A stretch of 64,000 nt of DNA, taken from an uncultured Christensenellaceae bacterium. GTDB taxonomy: Bacteria > Bacillota > Clostridia > Christensenellales > Borkfalkiaceae. The notes below the pieces were generated by a model that had not been told where the DNA came from, did no database searches, and saw nothing but the letters and a program-made list of their open reading frames with translations. The stretch spans positions 36,317-100,316 of the forward strand of contig CAJUOP010000007.1 of NCBI GenBank assembly GCA_910588465.1, written 5' to 3'. The position numbers and the translations under genes are program-made. Positions 27,435-36,264 of the stretch are shown piece by piece; position 1 is the stretch's first letter; each line of letters opens with the position of its first letter.

Positions 27435-28904
27435 TTATTTGCGTAAAAGCGCGCGTTCTACGGCAAAACGGTAATCTCGGTAACCCTGCTCGACGCGCGA
27501 ACGGTCCTGCGCGGGCGTAAAGATTTTTTCGGATTTTCTTAAATTTATGATTTCTTTTTCGTCCGTAAGTCCCAGCGAAACCGCGCACAGCAATGCGGCA
27601 CCGAGAGCGGTGCTCTCCCGCTCGCACGGACGGTTTACCGAGATCCCCAGCACGTCCGCCTGAAACTGCATTAAAAAATCGTTGGCGCAGGCTCCGCCGT
27701 CGCACTTAATTTCGCGCAGGCGTATCTTACTGTCGCGCTGCATACAGTCGGCTAAATCGCGTGCGCCGTAGGCAATGCTTTCAAGCACCGCCCGCACGAT
27801 ATGCTCCTTTTTCGTGCCGCGGGTAAGTCCCGATAAAAGCCCGCGCGCCTCCCCGTTCCAGTAGGGCGCGCCCAAGCCCGAAAAGGCGGGCACAAAGCAG
27901 ACCCCGCCCGTATCGGGAACGGAACGGGCAAGCTGTTCGCTCTCCGCGCTCGTCTCTAAAAGTCCCAAGCCGTCGCGCAGCCATTGCACGGAAGAGCCTG
28001 CATGAAACGCGCTCCCCTCCAGCGCGTAAACCGTTTTCTCCGCGGTGGTATAGCCGATCGTGGTAAGCAAGCCGTTTTCCGAAGAAACGCACTTTTCGCC
28101 CGTGGAAAAGAGCAAAAACAAACCCGTTCCGTAGGTGATTTTCGCGTCGCCTTCGCTCAGGCACGCCTGTCCGTAAAGCGCCGCCTGTTGGTCGCCCGCA
28201 ACGCCCGCGATCGGAATTTTTACGCCGCCGAACACCGCTTCTCCCATGCGGGAGGTGCAGGCGCGCGGCTCGGGCAGCATATCGCGCGAGACCGAAAAAT
28301 AACGCAACAATTCCGCGTCGTAATCGAGCGAACGGATATCGAACAGCATCGTACGCGAAGCGTTCGTGTGATCGGTCACGAACGCCTTTCCGCCCGTCAG
28401 CTTATAAATCAGATAGGAGTCGACCGTGCCCGCACACAGCTTTCCCGCCGCTTGCAGTCGGCGCGCCGCGGGGATATGATCGAGATTCCACTTTATTTTG
28501 CTTGCGGAAAAATAGGCGTCGGGCAACAGCCCCGTGCGCTCCTTGATCCTCTTGCACGTTTCCCCGTCGATCGCGGCGCAAAAGGCGTCCGTACGGCGGC
28601 ATTGCCACACGATCGCGGGACAGACGGGCTCCCCCGTCTCCCTGTTCCACATGACCGCCGTTTCGCGCTGGTTAGTAATGCCGATCCCCGCCACGTTTTC
28701 CGCACCGACCGCATTCACGCAGTCGTTCAGCACGTAGGCGGACTTGAAATAAATTTCGTTCGCGTCCTGCTCCACCCAGCCCGGCTGCGGATAGCTTTGC
28801 CCCACCTCCTGCTGCGCGCCGCGGATAAACCGCCCCGACCGCAAATCGAAAACGAACGCGCGGACGCTCGTCGTGCCCGCGTCCAGCGCAATCACGTACT
28901 TCAT
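27435..28904 (-). CDS. glpK: Glycerol kinase
   Basis: 489 residues from the ATG at 28904 after AAAGGGG. FGGY-kinase hallmarks: ALDAGTTSVRAFVFD at the N-terminus, SYPQPGWVEQDANEIY, GITNQRETAVMWNRETG, CPAIVWQCRRT, KIKWNLD and the C-terminal GGACANDFLMQFQADVLG. It phosphorylates glycerol to glycerol 3-phosphate. No glycerol facilitator or dehydrogenase is adjacent. It lies 10 bp after the DUF2207 gene, so it appears to be the last gene of the lemA operon. Confidence 0.95.
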   Translation of the reverse strand: MKYVIALDAGTTSVRAFVFDLRSGRFIRGAQQEVGQSYPQPGWVEQDANEIYFKSAYVLNDCVNAVGAENVAGIGITNQRETAVMWNRETGEPVCPAIVWQCRRTDAFCAAIDGETCKRIKERTGLLPDAYFSASKIKWNLDHIPAARRLQAAGKLCAGTVDSYLIYKLTGGKAFVTDHTNASRTMLFDIRSLDYDAELLRYFSVSRDMLPEPRACTSRMGEAVFGGVKIPIAGVAGDQQAALYGQACLSEGDAKITYGTGLFLLFSTGEKCVSSENGLLTTIGYTTAEKTVYALEGSAFHAGSSVQWLRDGLGLLETSAESEQLARSVPDTGGVCFVPAFSGLGAPYWNGEARGLLSGLTRGTKKEHIVRAVLESIAYGARDLADCMQRDSKIRLREIKCDGGACANDFLMQFQADVLGISVNRPCERESTALGAALLCAVSLGLTDEKEIINLRKSEKIFTPAQDRSRVEQGYRDYRFAVERALLRK

Positions 28905-28914
28905 AAACACCCCT

Positions 28915-30837
28915 TTAAAACGATCTTCCGCCGCCTCCGCCGAAGCCTCCGCCGCCGAAGCCTCCCGAATGACCTCCGCCGAACCCTCCGCCGAAGCCGT
29001 GTCCTCCGCTGTTTTTCGAGGGTTTGGAGACCATGGTGCGCCCCATATTCGAGCACATGGAGCGGCTGAGCGAATTCCACAGGATACAGCTGAACAGCAC
29101 GTCGCCCGCGTCGTAACGCGCGTAGGAAGGCGGCTTCATATCCAGCCCCTTAAACTTCTCCGTCCAGGCGTCCGTCACGCCCAACACCTGCGCATACGGC
29201 AGCACTTTGTAGTAAATCTGCGGATTTTCTTTCAGCATAAATTCCACCTTATCCCTCTCGGTCATCAGGATAAACTGTTTAAAGCCCAAAACCATGCCAA
29301 GCTTTTGCGAATACTCCTCCGTACGGCACTGAAAGAGCCCGCCGATAACGCCCGTTGCCGCGGCAAATAATACCGCCGTTAATTTTCCTCCGAAACTAAA
29401 CAGCGCGCTCGAAAAAATGCAAGGAAACATCCCGATTAAAATTCCGACAAGCGCCAAGCCCAAGGCGGCAAACACGCTGACCGTGCGTTTCCACTTGTAC
29501 CAACGCTGCGCCGCCAACACGGAGCCGAGCGCGGCAAACACGTAAGCGAACAGACAGCCGATACAGGTTACGAAATCGCAGTATCCGGCGGAAACCGTAA
29601 TAAAAGAATACAAAAAGATAAAACCGCCCAAACAAAGCACGGAGAGCAGTAAGAACAGAGCGAGAAACGCCGTGCCCTTTCCGCTGTAAAATTTCCCCGC
29701 AGCCATCTCCGCATTGCCGCGCACCGCCTCCGCCGTTTTGTAAAAACTGCAATTCAAATCGGAAACGCGCACGCTGCTCCTGCCCTTAAACAGTCCCTCG
29801 TAAAATATTTTACAGTGCTCGGGCAAATCGTCCCCCGCCTTCTTTTCGGTCTTGATCAATACGGGATCCTTTTCGCCCTCCGTCATATCGATGGTCAAAT
29901 AGTCGTTAGAGGCAAGATAAAATACCAGCGACCCGAAATCCTCGCCGTCTATTTTGTTGTCGATCAGTTTGCCCATCAAAAGCGGGTCCATATCGTCGGG
30001 CGCGGTAAGATTGACGGGCTTCACCAGCTGAGGCTGACGGCAAATAAACAGCTTGGTTAAAACGGCAAGCGCAACGAGCGCCGCCCCGACGAGCACGACA
30101 TAAAGCACGGTCAGATCGGGAGCGACGGAAAGCACCCCCGCCGCAAACCCGAAATCGACGGTAACGCCGCTGTTCTCGATTCCGCCCCCGCCGTCCACCG
30201 CAAATTCGAGCGAGGTTTCCGTGCGCTTGCACGCCTCGCCCACGCCCAGCGAATCCTGCTTGCTCAGCGCCCTGCCCGTATAAAACGCCAGATTTTGCAG
30301 TCCTTGCGGGAAATTGATTTTCGCGTGGATCTTTTCCACCCAGTTCCAACCGAATCCGACGACGTCCAGCGGAAGATACCCCTCCTCTTCCAGCGCGGGC
30401 ACCGTCATAACATAAGAGAGCATCATTTCGTACGGGACGTGCGCTTGTAACGGAACACTACGATCACCCAGAGCTACGGACAGAATATTAGAACCGTCCT
30501 CCGCCTGCTCGGATTTGACTTTTTGCTTTACTTCGCCGCCGTTGAGCGATGAACGGAAGTTGCGGTAACGCACGCCGCGCTCGAGGGGCAAATCGAAAAT
30601 AATGCCGTGCTTGCCGTCCGGAAATTCCACGGTAAGCGTGTTTACCACTTCTATTTCGCGGTTTTCGTGCACCGTTATTTCCGCGTCGAACAGCTTTACG
30701 GTATAATCCGCCGCCCCGAATGAGTATCCCTCCGCCGAAATGCAATCGGGCGGAGTTACCCCCGCCCAAAGCATCAGCGCAAGAAATACTGCCGCTATCA
30801 GCAACAGAAATGCTTTCGCTTTTTTTAACGATCTCAT
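28915..30837 (-). CDS. DUF2207 membrane protein with a glycine-rich tail
   Basis: 640 residues: a signal anchor (KAFLLLIAAVFLALMLW), an extracytoplasmic DUF2207 domain (DYTVKLFDAEITVHENREIEV, HGIIFDLPLERGVRYRNF), a membrane helix near 240-260, a cytoplasmic part, two to four helices around 390-500, and a C-terminal run of Gly/Phe/His (GGHGFGGGFGGGHSGG) ending GGGGRSF. DUF2207 proteins often sit beside LemA, as here (11 bp apart). The role is unknown, with envelope stress or maintenance suggested for relatives. Confidence 0.9.
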   Translation of the reverse strand: MRSLKKAKAFLLLIAAVFLALMLWAGVTPPDCISAEGYSFGAADYTVKLFDAEITVHENREIEVVNTLTVEFPDGKHGIIFDLPLERGVRYRNFRSSLNGGEVKQKVKSEQAEDGSNILSVALGDRSVPLQAHVPYEMMLSYVMTVPALEEEGYLPLDVVGFGWNWVEKIHAKINFPQGLQNLAFYTGRALSKQDSLGVGEACKRTETSLEFAVDGGGGIENSGVTVDFGFAAGVLSVAPDLTVLYVVLVGAALVALAVLTKLFICRQPQLVKPVNLTAPDDMDPLLMGKLIDNKIDGEDFGSLVFYLASNDYLTIDMTEGEKDPVLIKTEKKAGDDLPEHCKIFYEGLFKGRSSVRVSDLNCSFYKTAEAVRGNAEMAAGKFYSGKGTAFLALFLLLSVLCLGGFIFLYSFITVSAGYCDFVTCIGCLFAYVFAALGSVLAAQRWYKWKRTVSVFAALGLALVGILIGMFPCIFSSALFSFGGKLTAVLFAAATGVIGGLFQCRTEEYSQKLGMVLGFKQFILMTERDKVEFMLKENPQIYYKVLPYAQVLGVTDAWTEKFKGLDMKPPSYARYDAGDVLFSCILWNSLSRSMCSNMGRTMVSKPSKNSGGHGFGGGFGGGHSGGFGGGGFGGGGGRSF

Positions 30838-30848
30838 ACGGATTTCCC

Positions 30849-31439
30849 TTAAAATCTCACCGCGGGAGCTTTGCGCTCCTCTTCGTCGTCCACTTCGAAA
30901 TAAGCGCGGATCTCGAGCTTCATTTTACGCGCGATCATGCCCGTAAAGAAGTAGTCGAGGGAGGTATTGTATTCCTTTACCGTACCGTTATAGTAACGGC
31001 GGGCGGAAGCTAGCTCCGTTTCCACCTCGCTCAGCTGAGACTGCAAACTCATAAAATTGCCGTTCGCCTTTAATTCGGGGTAAGATTCCTTTAACTTAAA
31101 CAGCGATTTCAGCGTGCCCGTAAGCGCGTTTTCCGCCGCGATCCGATCGTCTCCCTTGGCGTTGATCGCCGCGCTGCGCGCCTTGATCACCGCTTCGAGC
31201 GTGCCGCTCTCGTGCTTGGCGTAGCCCTTTACCGTCTCGACCAGATTGGGGATCAAATCGTAACGCTTTTTTAACTGCACGTCGATGGTAGCCCAGCCTT
31301 CGTCCACCAAATTTTTCAGCCGTTTCAGCTTATTGAACGTGGCGACGTACCAAATGAACACAATGAGCAGAAGCAGCGCGACCGCTCCCGCAACGATCCC
31401 GACGATCGCCCCCGTTCCCAGTAACAGATTGTTGAACAT
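30849..31439 (-). CDS. lemA: LemA family protein
   Basis: 196 residues: one N-terminal membrane helix (about 10-33), then the all-helical LemA domain with NKLKRLKNLVDEGWATIDVQ, KKRYDLIPNLVETVKGYA and ELASARRYYNGTVKEYN. LemA proteins are membrane anchored with a long helical body; function is poorly known. First gene of lemA-DUF2207-glpK. Confidence 0.95.
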   Translation of the reverse strand: MFNNLLLGTGAIVGIVAGAVALLLLIVFIWYVATFNKLKRLKNLVDEGWATIDVQLKKRYDLIPNLVETVKGYAKHESGTLEAVIKARSAAINAKGDDRIAAENALTGTLKSLFKLKESYPELKANGNFMSLQSQLSEVETELASARRYYNGTVKEYNTSLDYFFTGMIARKMKLEIRAYFEVDDEEERKAPAVRF

Positions 31440-31472
31440 ATTCTATCTCCGTATAATAGATTTTGTAATGTT

Positions 31473-31501
31473 ATTATATCATGCAACCGCCGTAAAATCA
31501 A
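31473..31501 (-). promoter_or_regulatory. Extended -10 promoter of lemA
   Basis: Minus strand: TTGATT (31501-31496), 17 bp, TATAAT (31478-31473) within TGATATAAT. Confidence 0.78.
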
Positions 31502-31520
31502 CGCTTGCGCTGAAAAAATT

Positions 31521-32375
31521 TTAAATAAGTTTTAAAATATTGCGGTAAATTTCCGTATCTTCGTTTAAATATGTATCGAAAATAATCTTCATTTTGCCGC
31601 TGCCGTGCTTTAACCGCCAGTTCATCGCCGCGCCTACGGCGATTTCCGCCGCCTCCGCCCGAGGAAAGTTGAACACTCCCGTAGACACGCAGCAAAACGC
31701 CACCGACCTTAGCCCCGCCTCTTCGGCAAGGTTCAGACAGGAGGTATAACAGGAACGGAGCGCCGCCCTGTCCCTTTCACTCACTTCGCTCCCCACCATA
31801 GGACCCGCCGTGTGCAACACGTATTTGCAGGGAAGATTGTAAGCGAGAGTAAGCTTTGCGTCGCCGCACTCCTCCTCGCAGCCCTGCGCGGAAATGATTT
31901 TAGAGCAATCTCCTCTCAGCTGCATTCCCGCATAGGAGTGGATCGCGTTGTCGATGCAGTTGTGTCCGGGCAAAAAACAGCCGAGCATGGCGCGGTTCGC
32001 GGCGTTTACGATCGCGTCCGCGTTCAGGCGGGTGATATCTCCCTGCCACAGCGAGATCCCGTATTCGTTTGCGGGAAGCTCTTCGGTTTTTACGATCCCG
32101 CGTTCCAGCGTCTCCGTCCAGAACAGACGGTCCTGCACCGCCGCGATCTCTTCCGGAACGGGCAGCGGAGCGCGCAAGTTCATATATCTGCGCACCAGCG
32201 TCCGCTTTTTCTCGTACGGCGCGCTGAACGCCGCGATCATGCCCCGTTCGCGCAGCAAAAATTTTAACAGCGCGTCGCAGGCTTCCGTTTTTTCCGCCTG
32301 CGTACGGTAGGGCTCGGGACGCGGATAGGGCGAAAGCGAAAGGATTTTTCGACACTCTTCGAACGAAAGCCCCAT
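31521..32375 (-). CDS. Zinc-dependent macrodomain (protein ADP-ribosylhydrolase type)
   Basis: 284 residues. A helical N-terminal domain (~1-90) precedes a macrodomain: LWQGDITRLNADAIVNAAN, LGCFLPGHNCIDNAIHSY, CVSTGVFNFPRAEAAEIA. The C133/H138/C140 set matches the zinc site of the Zn-Macro group, which removes ADP-ribose placed on proteins by SirTM sirtuins. In known operons the partners are SirTM, GcvH-L and a lipoate ligase; none is here. It follows the aconitase-like gene by 2 bp, so the two are probably co-translated. Confidence 0.88.
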   Translation of the reverse strand: MGLSFEECRKILSLSPYPRPEPYRTQAEKTEACDALLKFLLRERGMIAAFSAPYEKKRTLVRRYMNLRAPLPVPEEIAAVQDRLFWTETLERGIVKTEELPANEYGISLWQGDITRLNADAIVNAANRAMLGCFLPGHNCIDNAIHSYAGMQLRGDCSKIISAQGCEEECGDAKLTLAYNLPCKYVLHTAGPMVGSEVSERDRAALRSCYTSCLNLAEEAGLRSVAFCCVSTGVFNFPRAEAAEIAVGAAMNWRLKHGSGKMKIIFDTYLNEDTEIYRNILKLI

Positions 32376-32377
32376 GG

Positions 32378-34456
32378 TTACTCCGAAACTTTATCCGCGT
32401 TGATCTGCCCGCCTGCCAGCAATATCCGCACTTCTTCCGCGGACGGCGAGCCCGTATAAAGCACCGCGTCCCGCGTTTTCCCCTTGGAAAATACCTTTAC
32501 CAGAATGCGCCTGTCTCCGCGCTTTAACGCGTCCGTCAAACCCTCGAGCAGAAGCGTGTCTCCCGCCTTCCATTCGATTTTGTCCGCCACGAGAGGAACG
32601 ATCCCCGCATTGACGAGCGCGGCGCGCGCCCCCTCGCCGTATTCCTTACACACGAACACCATACAGCCGAACGCGCGCAGGCAAAGCGCGGTAAGCCCTC
32701 CCCGACGGGAAAGGGTCAGCTTGCCCGCCGCCATCGCCCCGCCGTATTCGCAGCCCTTTACGGGAGTAAATCCGCCGAGGTCTTTTTTCACGCTCTCCGA
32801 AAAACTCTTGTTTTCGCGCTCTGTGCGAACCGCCGCGCCCCGAACCGCACACTGTGCGTCGGTCGCCGCCAAAATCTTTTCCGCCGCATTCATGGGCTGA
32901 GAACGGTGTGCGAAAAAATCCGCGTCCGACAGCAGGTCGGTCTCGCTCAGCGCGCCCTTTCCGCATGCGGTCAGCTTTAACAGCAGGTGCTTGGGCAGAG
33001 CGGAATATGCGGGATAGCACGGCACGGTCGCAAACGAAATCTCCGTGTTGCCGTCCGCCTTGCCCGCGCTGCGGAACGCGCCCGCATAAACCGCGGGATC
33101 GAATTTGTATTTTTTCAACCGTTTGGCATATTCGCCGTCGAGCGCGGACGTCACTGCGCCGCCGCTTTTCAAGCTGAACGCGATCGAGCGCGTATCCATA
33201 CAGTACGCCCCCTCGCCCGGGAAGCAGCCGACGGAAAATCCGCCGCTCACCGTTGCGGGGATACGGCTTCCCGCGCCCCGTACCTCCGCGCCGAGCAAAG
33301 CAAAATCGGCAAGATAGCCGTTTTCGGCAAGCGCCCTCAGCTCCGCCTGCGAACGGACGGACACGAACGTTTCCGCCCCGCACGCGCCGCCGCGCATGAT
33401 CTCGGCAAACTCCGCCGCCGCTTCGTAAGAGCCTCCGACGATTGCCTGCGTCAGATACGCCTTCTTCTGCGCCGTGTTGCGGGAAAGCGCTCCCGACGGG
33501 TCCGCGCGCAGCAGAAATTCCGAAGGACGCTCCGCAAACTCCCGCACCGTGCATATTTCCGCAAGACGAGGAAATGCGAGCATGGGCTCGATACGCGTCA
33601 AGTCCACCATGACGCCCCAATCGTAATAGGCGGGCTGTTTGGGCGCCAAATGCTTATAAGCCTTCGCCCTGCCCCGTTCCTTGAAAAATTCTTCCGTCCG
33701 CTCGTCCGTCTCCCACACGGTGCCGAAGCAGTCCGACTCCGCCATGAAAGCATCGACCGTATTGCGCGTATCCATCGACAGATTGGAAAGCCCCGCGCCG
33801 AAAAACTCGAACAACTTCCCCTCGGCAAATTTGCCCTGTCTTACCGTCTGCAACAGCGCGAGCGCGATATCGACGGGACCGACCCCCTTGCGCGGCTTGC
33901 CCCGAAGATAAACCGCGACCGTCTGCGGCGGCTCGAACCCGAAAGGCTTGCCCGCAAGCGCGCACGCCAGCTCTTCGCGCTCCGCACCGACCGCCAACGC
34001 CCCCAGAGCGCCGAATCCCGCGCTTTGAAAGCCGAGGTAAACCTGCCCGCTCTTCGCCGTTAAATCGCGTAAAAATCCGAAATCGGAGCTGAGCGACGCG
34101 GGCACGAAGTCCGCCCCGAAACGCTTTGCGCACCGCGATAAAAATTCGTTTTCATCCGCGCGCAGGCTGCCCTCTCCGCAGTCCTCCACGCCGCCCAGGG
34201 TGAGCGGCAACGCGCAAGTCTCGGCGCCCAGCGCCAGAACCGTCTGCATCAAAGATACTCCGTCGCGCCCGCCGACAGCGACCGCGTCCGCCTTTAATAC
34301 GCTTCCGCCCTCTTCCACCGTATGCGCCGAAAGCACGGCATGAGCAACCGTATTTTTTACCGCCTTTTCCCGCTTGTCGGACGTCATAAACGCTTGCGCC
34401 TCTTTCACGAGATGCCCATCCATAAAATAGACGCCCTGACGAATCAATTTAACCAT
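32378..34456 (-). CDS. Aconitase-superfamily paralogue (YbhJ-like), iron-sulfur ligands not evident
   Basis: 692 residues with the aconitase order: PPQTVAVYLRGKPRKGVGP, an EFFGAGLSNLSMDTRNTVDAF segment (aconitase: EFxGxGxxxLSxxxRxTIxNM), WETDERTEEFFKERGR, and a C-terminal swivel domain ending ALVNAGIVPLV. The cysteine motif GSCTNSR is replaced by FVSVRSQAELRAL, and the GPCxGT motif by VGCFPGEGAYC, so the 4Fe-4S cluster is probably not held normally. It could be a hydratase with another substrate or non-catalytic. Start ATG at 34456 after GAGGGAA. Confidence 0.75.
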   Translation of the reverse strand: MVKLIRQGVYFMDGHLVKEAQAFMTSDKREKAVKNTVAHAVLSAHTVEEGGSVLKADAVAVGGRDGVSLMQTVLALGAETCALPLTLGGVEDCGEGSLRADENEFLSRCAKRFGADFVPASLSSDFGFLRDLTAKSGQVYLGFQSAGFGALGALAVGAEREELACALAGKPFGFEPPQTVAVYLRGKPRKGVGPVDIALALLQTVRQGKFAEGKLFEFFGAGLSNLSMDTRNTVDAFMAESDCFGTVWETDERTEEFFKERGRAKAYKHLAPKQPAYYDWGVMVDLTRIEPMLAFPRLAEICTVREFAERPSEFLLRADPSGALSRNTAQKKAYLTQAIVGGSYEAAAEFAEIMRGGACGAETFVSVRSQAELRALAENGYLADFALLGAEVRGAGSRIPATVSGGFSVGCFPGEGAYCMDTRSIAFSLKSGGAVTSALDGEYAKRLKKYKFDPAVYAGAFRSAGKADGNTEISFATVPCYPAYSALPKHLLLKLTACGKGALSETDLLSDADFFAHRSQPMNAAEKILAATDAQCAVRGAAVRTERENKSFSESVKKDLGGFTPVKGCEYGGAMAAGKLTLSRRGGLTALCLRAFGCMVFVCKEYGEGARAALVNAGIVPLVADKIEWKAGDTLLLEGLTDALKRGDRRILVKVFSKGKTRDAVLYTGSPSAEEVRILLAGGQINADKVSE

Positions 34457-34494
34457 AATTCCCTCGCTCGTAATTTTTTTATACCGTTCGATTT

Positions 34495-34523
34495 ATTATA
34501 TCGCGTTCGGACGAATATTTCAA
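34495..34523 (-). promoter_or_regulatory. Promoter of the aconitase-like/macrodomain operon
   Basis: Minus strand: TTGAAA (34523-34518), 17 bp, TATAAT (34500-34495), about 38 bp before the ATG. Confidence 0.82.
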
Positions 34524-34581
34524 GCTAAACCCGCAAAATAAGTGAAATTCGCATAAAATTTTTTCCGCAAGGAGAAATACC

Positions 34582-34610
34582 TTGCTTTTTTCGGAAATTT
34601 GGGCTATAAT
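34582..34610 (+). promoter_or_regulatory. Promoter of the PH-like membrane protein, placed for a leaderless mRNA
   Basis: TTGCTT (34582-34587), 17 bp, TATAAT (34605-34610), then seven bases and the ATG at 34618. The -35 lies in the 3' arm of a GCAAGG/CCTTGC hairpin (34567-34585). Confidence 0.65.
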
Positions 34611-34617
34611 TTCAAAC

Positions 34618-35130
34618 ATGAAAGATAAAGAACCGATCATCAAAAAATATGCGTTTCGTTTTTCCGCCGTTATGCTCGCCGTTCTGATCGCGGGGCTCGT
34701 ACTTTGCGCGGCGTGCTTTGCCCTCACCACCTGGCAGTTTACGGGATTTTTAACGGGCGACGTTTCTTCTTTTTACGAATGGGTCAAATACGCGCTCCTC
34801 TACTTTGTGAGCGTGTTCCTCGCCGTGCTCATCACCGCAATGCTCGTTCGCTCGCAATACGTGCTTACGGAAAAAGAGCTGATTCTGCAATTCGGTTTTT
34901 TAAAGACCCGCTACGACGTGAAAAAGATTTTTTCGGTCTGTCTTTTGAACGGCTCGAAAAAGCTGTGCCTTTACTTCGACGATTTTAAAACCAAATACGC
35001 CACCGTGGTTGTGAAAGAGGAATGGTACGACGACTTTATTAAGACGCTCACCTCGCTGAACGAACGGATCGAATTCGACTTCTCCACCTACGAGGACGAA
35101 CAGCAAGGCAAAAAGAACAAGAAAAAATGA
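34618..35130 (+). CDS. Two-helix membrane protein with a bacterial PH-like domain
   Basis: 170 residues from the ATG at 34618. Two membrane helices (about 12-36 and 60-83) precede a small beta domain (YVLTEKELILQFGFLKTRYD, then KIFSVCLLNGSKKLCLYF) like bacterial PH domains, and a lysine tail (GKKNKKK). Function unknown. The stop codon lies within the terminator hairpin. No Shine-Dalgarno precedes the ATG. Confidence 0.72.
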   Translation: MKDKEPIIKKYAFRFSAVMLAVLIAGLVLCAACFALTTWQFTGFLTGDVSSFYEWVKYALLYFVSVFLAVLITAMLVRSQYVLTEKELILQFGFLKTRYDVKKIFSVCLLNGSKKLCLYFDDFKTKYATVVVKEEWYDDFIKTLTSLNERIEFDFSTYEDEQQGKKNKKK

Positions 35131-35157
35131 CTTGAAAATTTCAAGTCATTTTTTTAA
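35125..35157. terminator. Bidirectional terminator between the PH-like gene and the SDR
   Basis: AAATGACTTGAAA (35125-35137) and TTTCAAGTCATTT (35139-35151) with T-runs on both strands; it includes the stop codon of the upstream gene. Confidence 0.88.
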
Positions 35158-35949
35158 TTAAAAAGCGTCTTTTTTCGTCTTTTTCCAACGCTTTGCTATA
35201 AAATGCAGCTGAACGGAGAGCGGCGCAAGGTCGGTAAAAAATTTGATGATTTTATTCCAGAATCCCACAACCTTGGCGCGCTTGTTCTTTTTTACCGCCT
35301 TTAACCCCGCGACAGCCACCTGTTCGGGAGATTTTTGGGAAATCTTTCCCCAGAACCCGTGACCTTCGATATCTTTTTTGATGTCCTCCCGCGTGGGGAT
35401 CCCTCCCGGAAGAATACAGGTCACCTTCGCCTTCCCTTTCAGCTCGGTACGGAGCGCGGTGCAAAATTGACAAAGCGCCCTCTTCGTTGCGCTGTAAATC
35501 GCAAAATACGGCATGGGACAAATGCCCGACATACTTCCCACGGCAAGAATTTCCGCTTTCCCGTTAAGGTTGGCACGGGAGAGAAAGGAACGGATAAAGG
35601 AAACCGCGCCCTCGAAATTGACGCGCGTCTGAAAAACGAGCTTTTCCTCCGTGTATTCTTCGAACGCCATTTGGGTATCCACCCCCGCAACGTAAACAAG
35701 GCGATGGAAACAAGCCCCCTCTCTATCGGCGAATTCGAAAAAGGCTTTTCGCGAAAGTCCGTCCGTTAAATCGCAGGCGCGATATTTTATTTTAACTTCG
35801 GGATAGTCGGCGGACAACGCTTGCGCAAGTGCGCGCAGACGCTCTTCGCTCCGCCCCGTTAAAAACAAATTGTCTCCGCGCGAGACGATCTCGCGCACAA
35901 ACGCGCCACCCAAACCGCCGCAAGCGCCCGTAACCAGCGAATAACTCAT
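35158..35949 (-). CDS. Short-chain dehydrogenase/reductase (DltE-like)
   Basis: 263 residues of classical SDR: nucleotide-binding VTGACGGLGGAF near residue 7, VYVAGVD in the position of NNAG, VGSMSG with the catalytic Ser, and YSATK with Tyr and Lys near 150. A basic C-terminal tail after residue 240 (IAKRWKKTKKDAF) may associate with the membrane. It uses NAD(P)H; the substrate is unknown. Single gene between a terminator and its own promoter. Confidence 0.88.
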   Translation of the reverse strand: MSYSLVTGACGGLGGAFVREIVSRGDNLFLTGRSEERLRALAQALSADYPEVKIKYRACDLTDGLSRKAFFEFADREGACFHRLVYVAGVDTQMAFEEYTEEKLVFQTRVNFEGAVSFIRSFLSRANLNGKAEILAVGSMSGICPMPYFAIYSATKRALCQFCTALRTELKGKAKVTCILPGGIPTREDIKKDIEGHGFWGKISQKSPEQVAVAGLKAVKKNKRAKVVGFWNKIIKFFTDLAPLSVQLHFIAKRWKKTKKDAF

Positions 35950-35984
35950 AACAGTAATTCCTTACAAAAGGATTTCGGACTTTC

Positions 35985-36013
35985 AGTATATCATAAATTT
36001 ATGAATTTGAAAA
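35985..36013 (-). promoter_or_regulatory. Extended -10 promoter of the SDR gene
   Basis: Minus strand: TTTTCA (36013-36008), 17 bp, TATACT (35990-35985) preceded by TGA. Confidence 0.65.
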
Positions 36014-36041
36014 GAAATTTATAAAAACCGTGCAAAAAAAC

Positions 36042-36070
36042 TTGCGTTTTTTTGAAAAACAAGCTACAAT
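36042..36070 (+). promoter_or_regulatory. Promoter of the tRNA-Ser unit
   Basis: TTGCGT (36042-36047), 17 bp, TACAAT (36065-36070). The predicted start is just before the truncated tRNA copy at 36081. Confidence 0.6.
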
Positions 36071-36080
36071 AAAACAGCTT

Positions 36081-36158
36081 GCAGAGATGGCGGAGCGGTA
36101 AGCACTTCGTGCTTCGGTACGACGAACGCTGCGCGTTCGCCCGCTCTCATACCTTATT
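36081..36158 (+). pseudogene. Truncated tRNA-Ser 5' copy followed by a structured remnant
   Basis: Bases 36081-36099 (GCAGAGATGGCGGAGCGGT) repeat exactly the first 19 nt of the intact tRNA-Ser at 36170. The rest is not tRNA: hairpins AAGCAC-TTC-GTGCTT and CGAACG...CGTTCG are enclosed by GAGCGG...CCGCTC, a three-way-junction shape. It lies in the transcribed leader of the intact tRNA. It may be the scar of an earlier integration or deletion. Confidence 0.65.
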
Positions 36159-36169
36159 AACAATTACAT

Positions 36170-36259
36170 GCAGAGATGGCGGAGCGGTCGAACGCGCACG
36201 ATTCGAAATCGTGTGATGCAGGAATGTATCCAAGGGTTCAAATCCCTTTCTCTGCGCCA
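36170..36259 (+). tRNA. tRNA-Ser(CGA)
   Basis: 90-nt class II tRNA: acceptor GCAGAGA/TCTCTGC, anticodon stem CACGA/TCGTG with loop TTCGAAA (anticodon CGA), a long variable arm, T-loop TTCAAAT and encoded CCA at 36257-36259. It reads UCG codons. The mobile element begins immediately after the CCA. Confidence 0.95.
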
Positions 36260-36264
36260 GTAAG

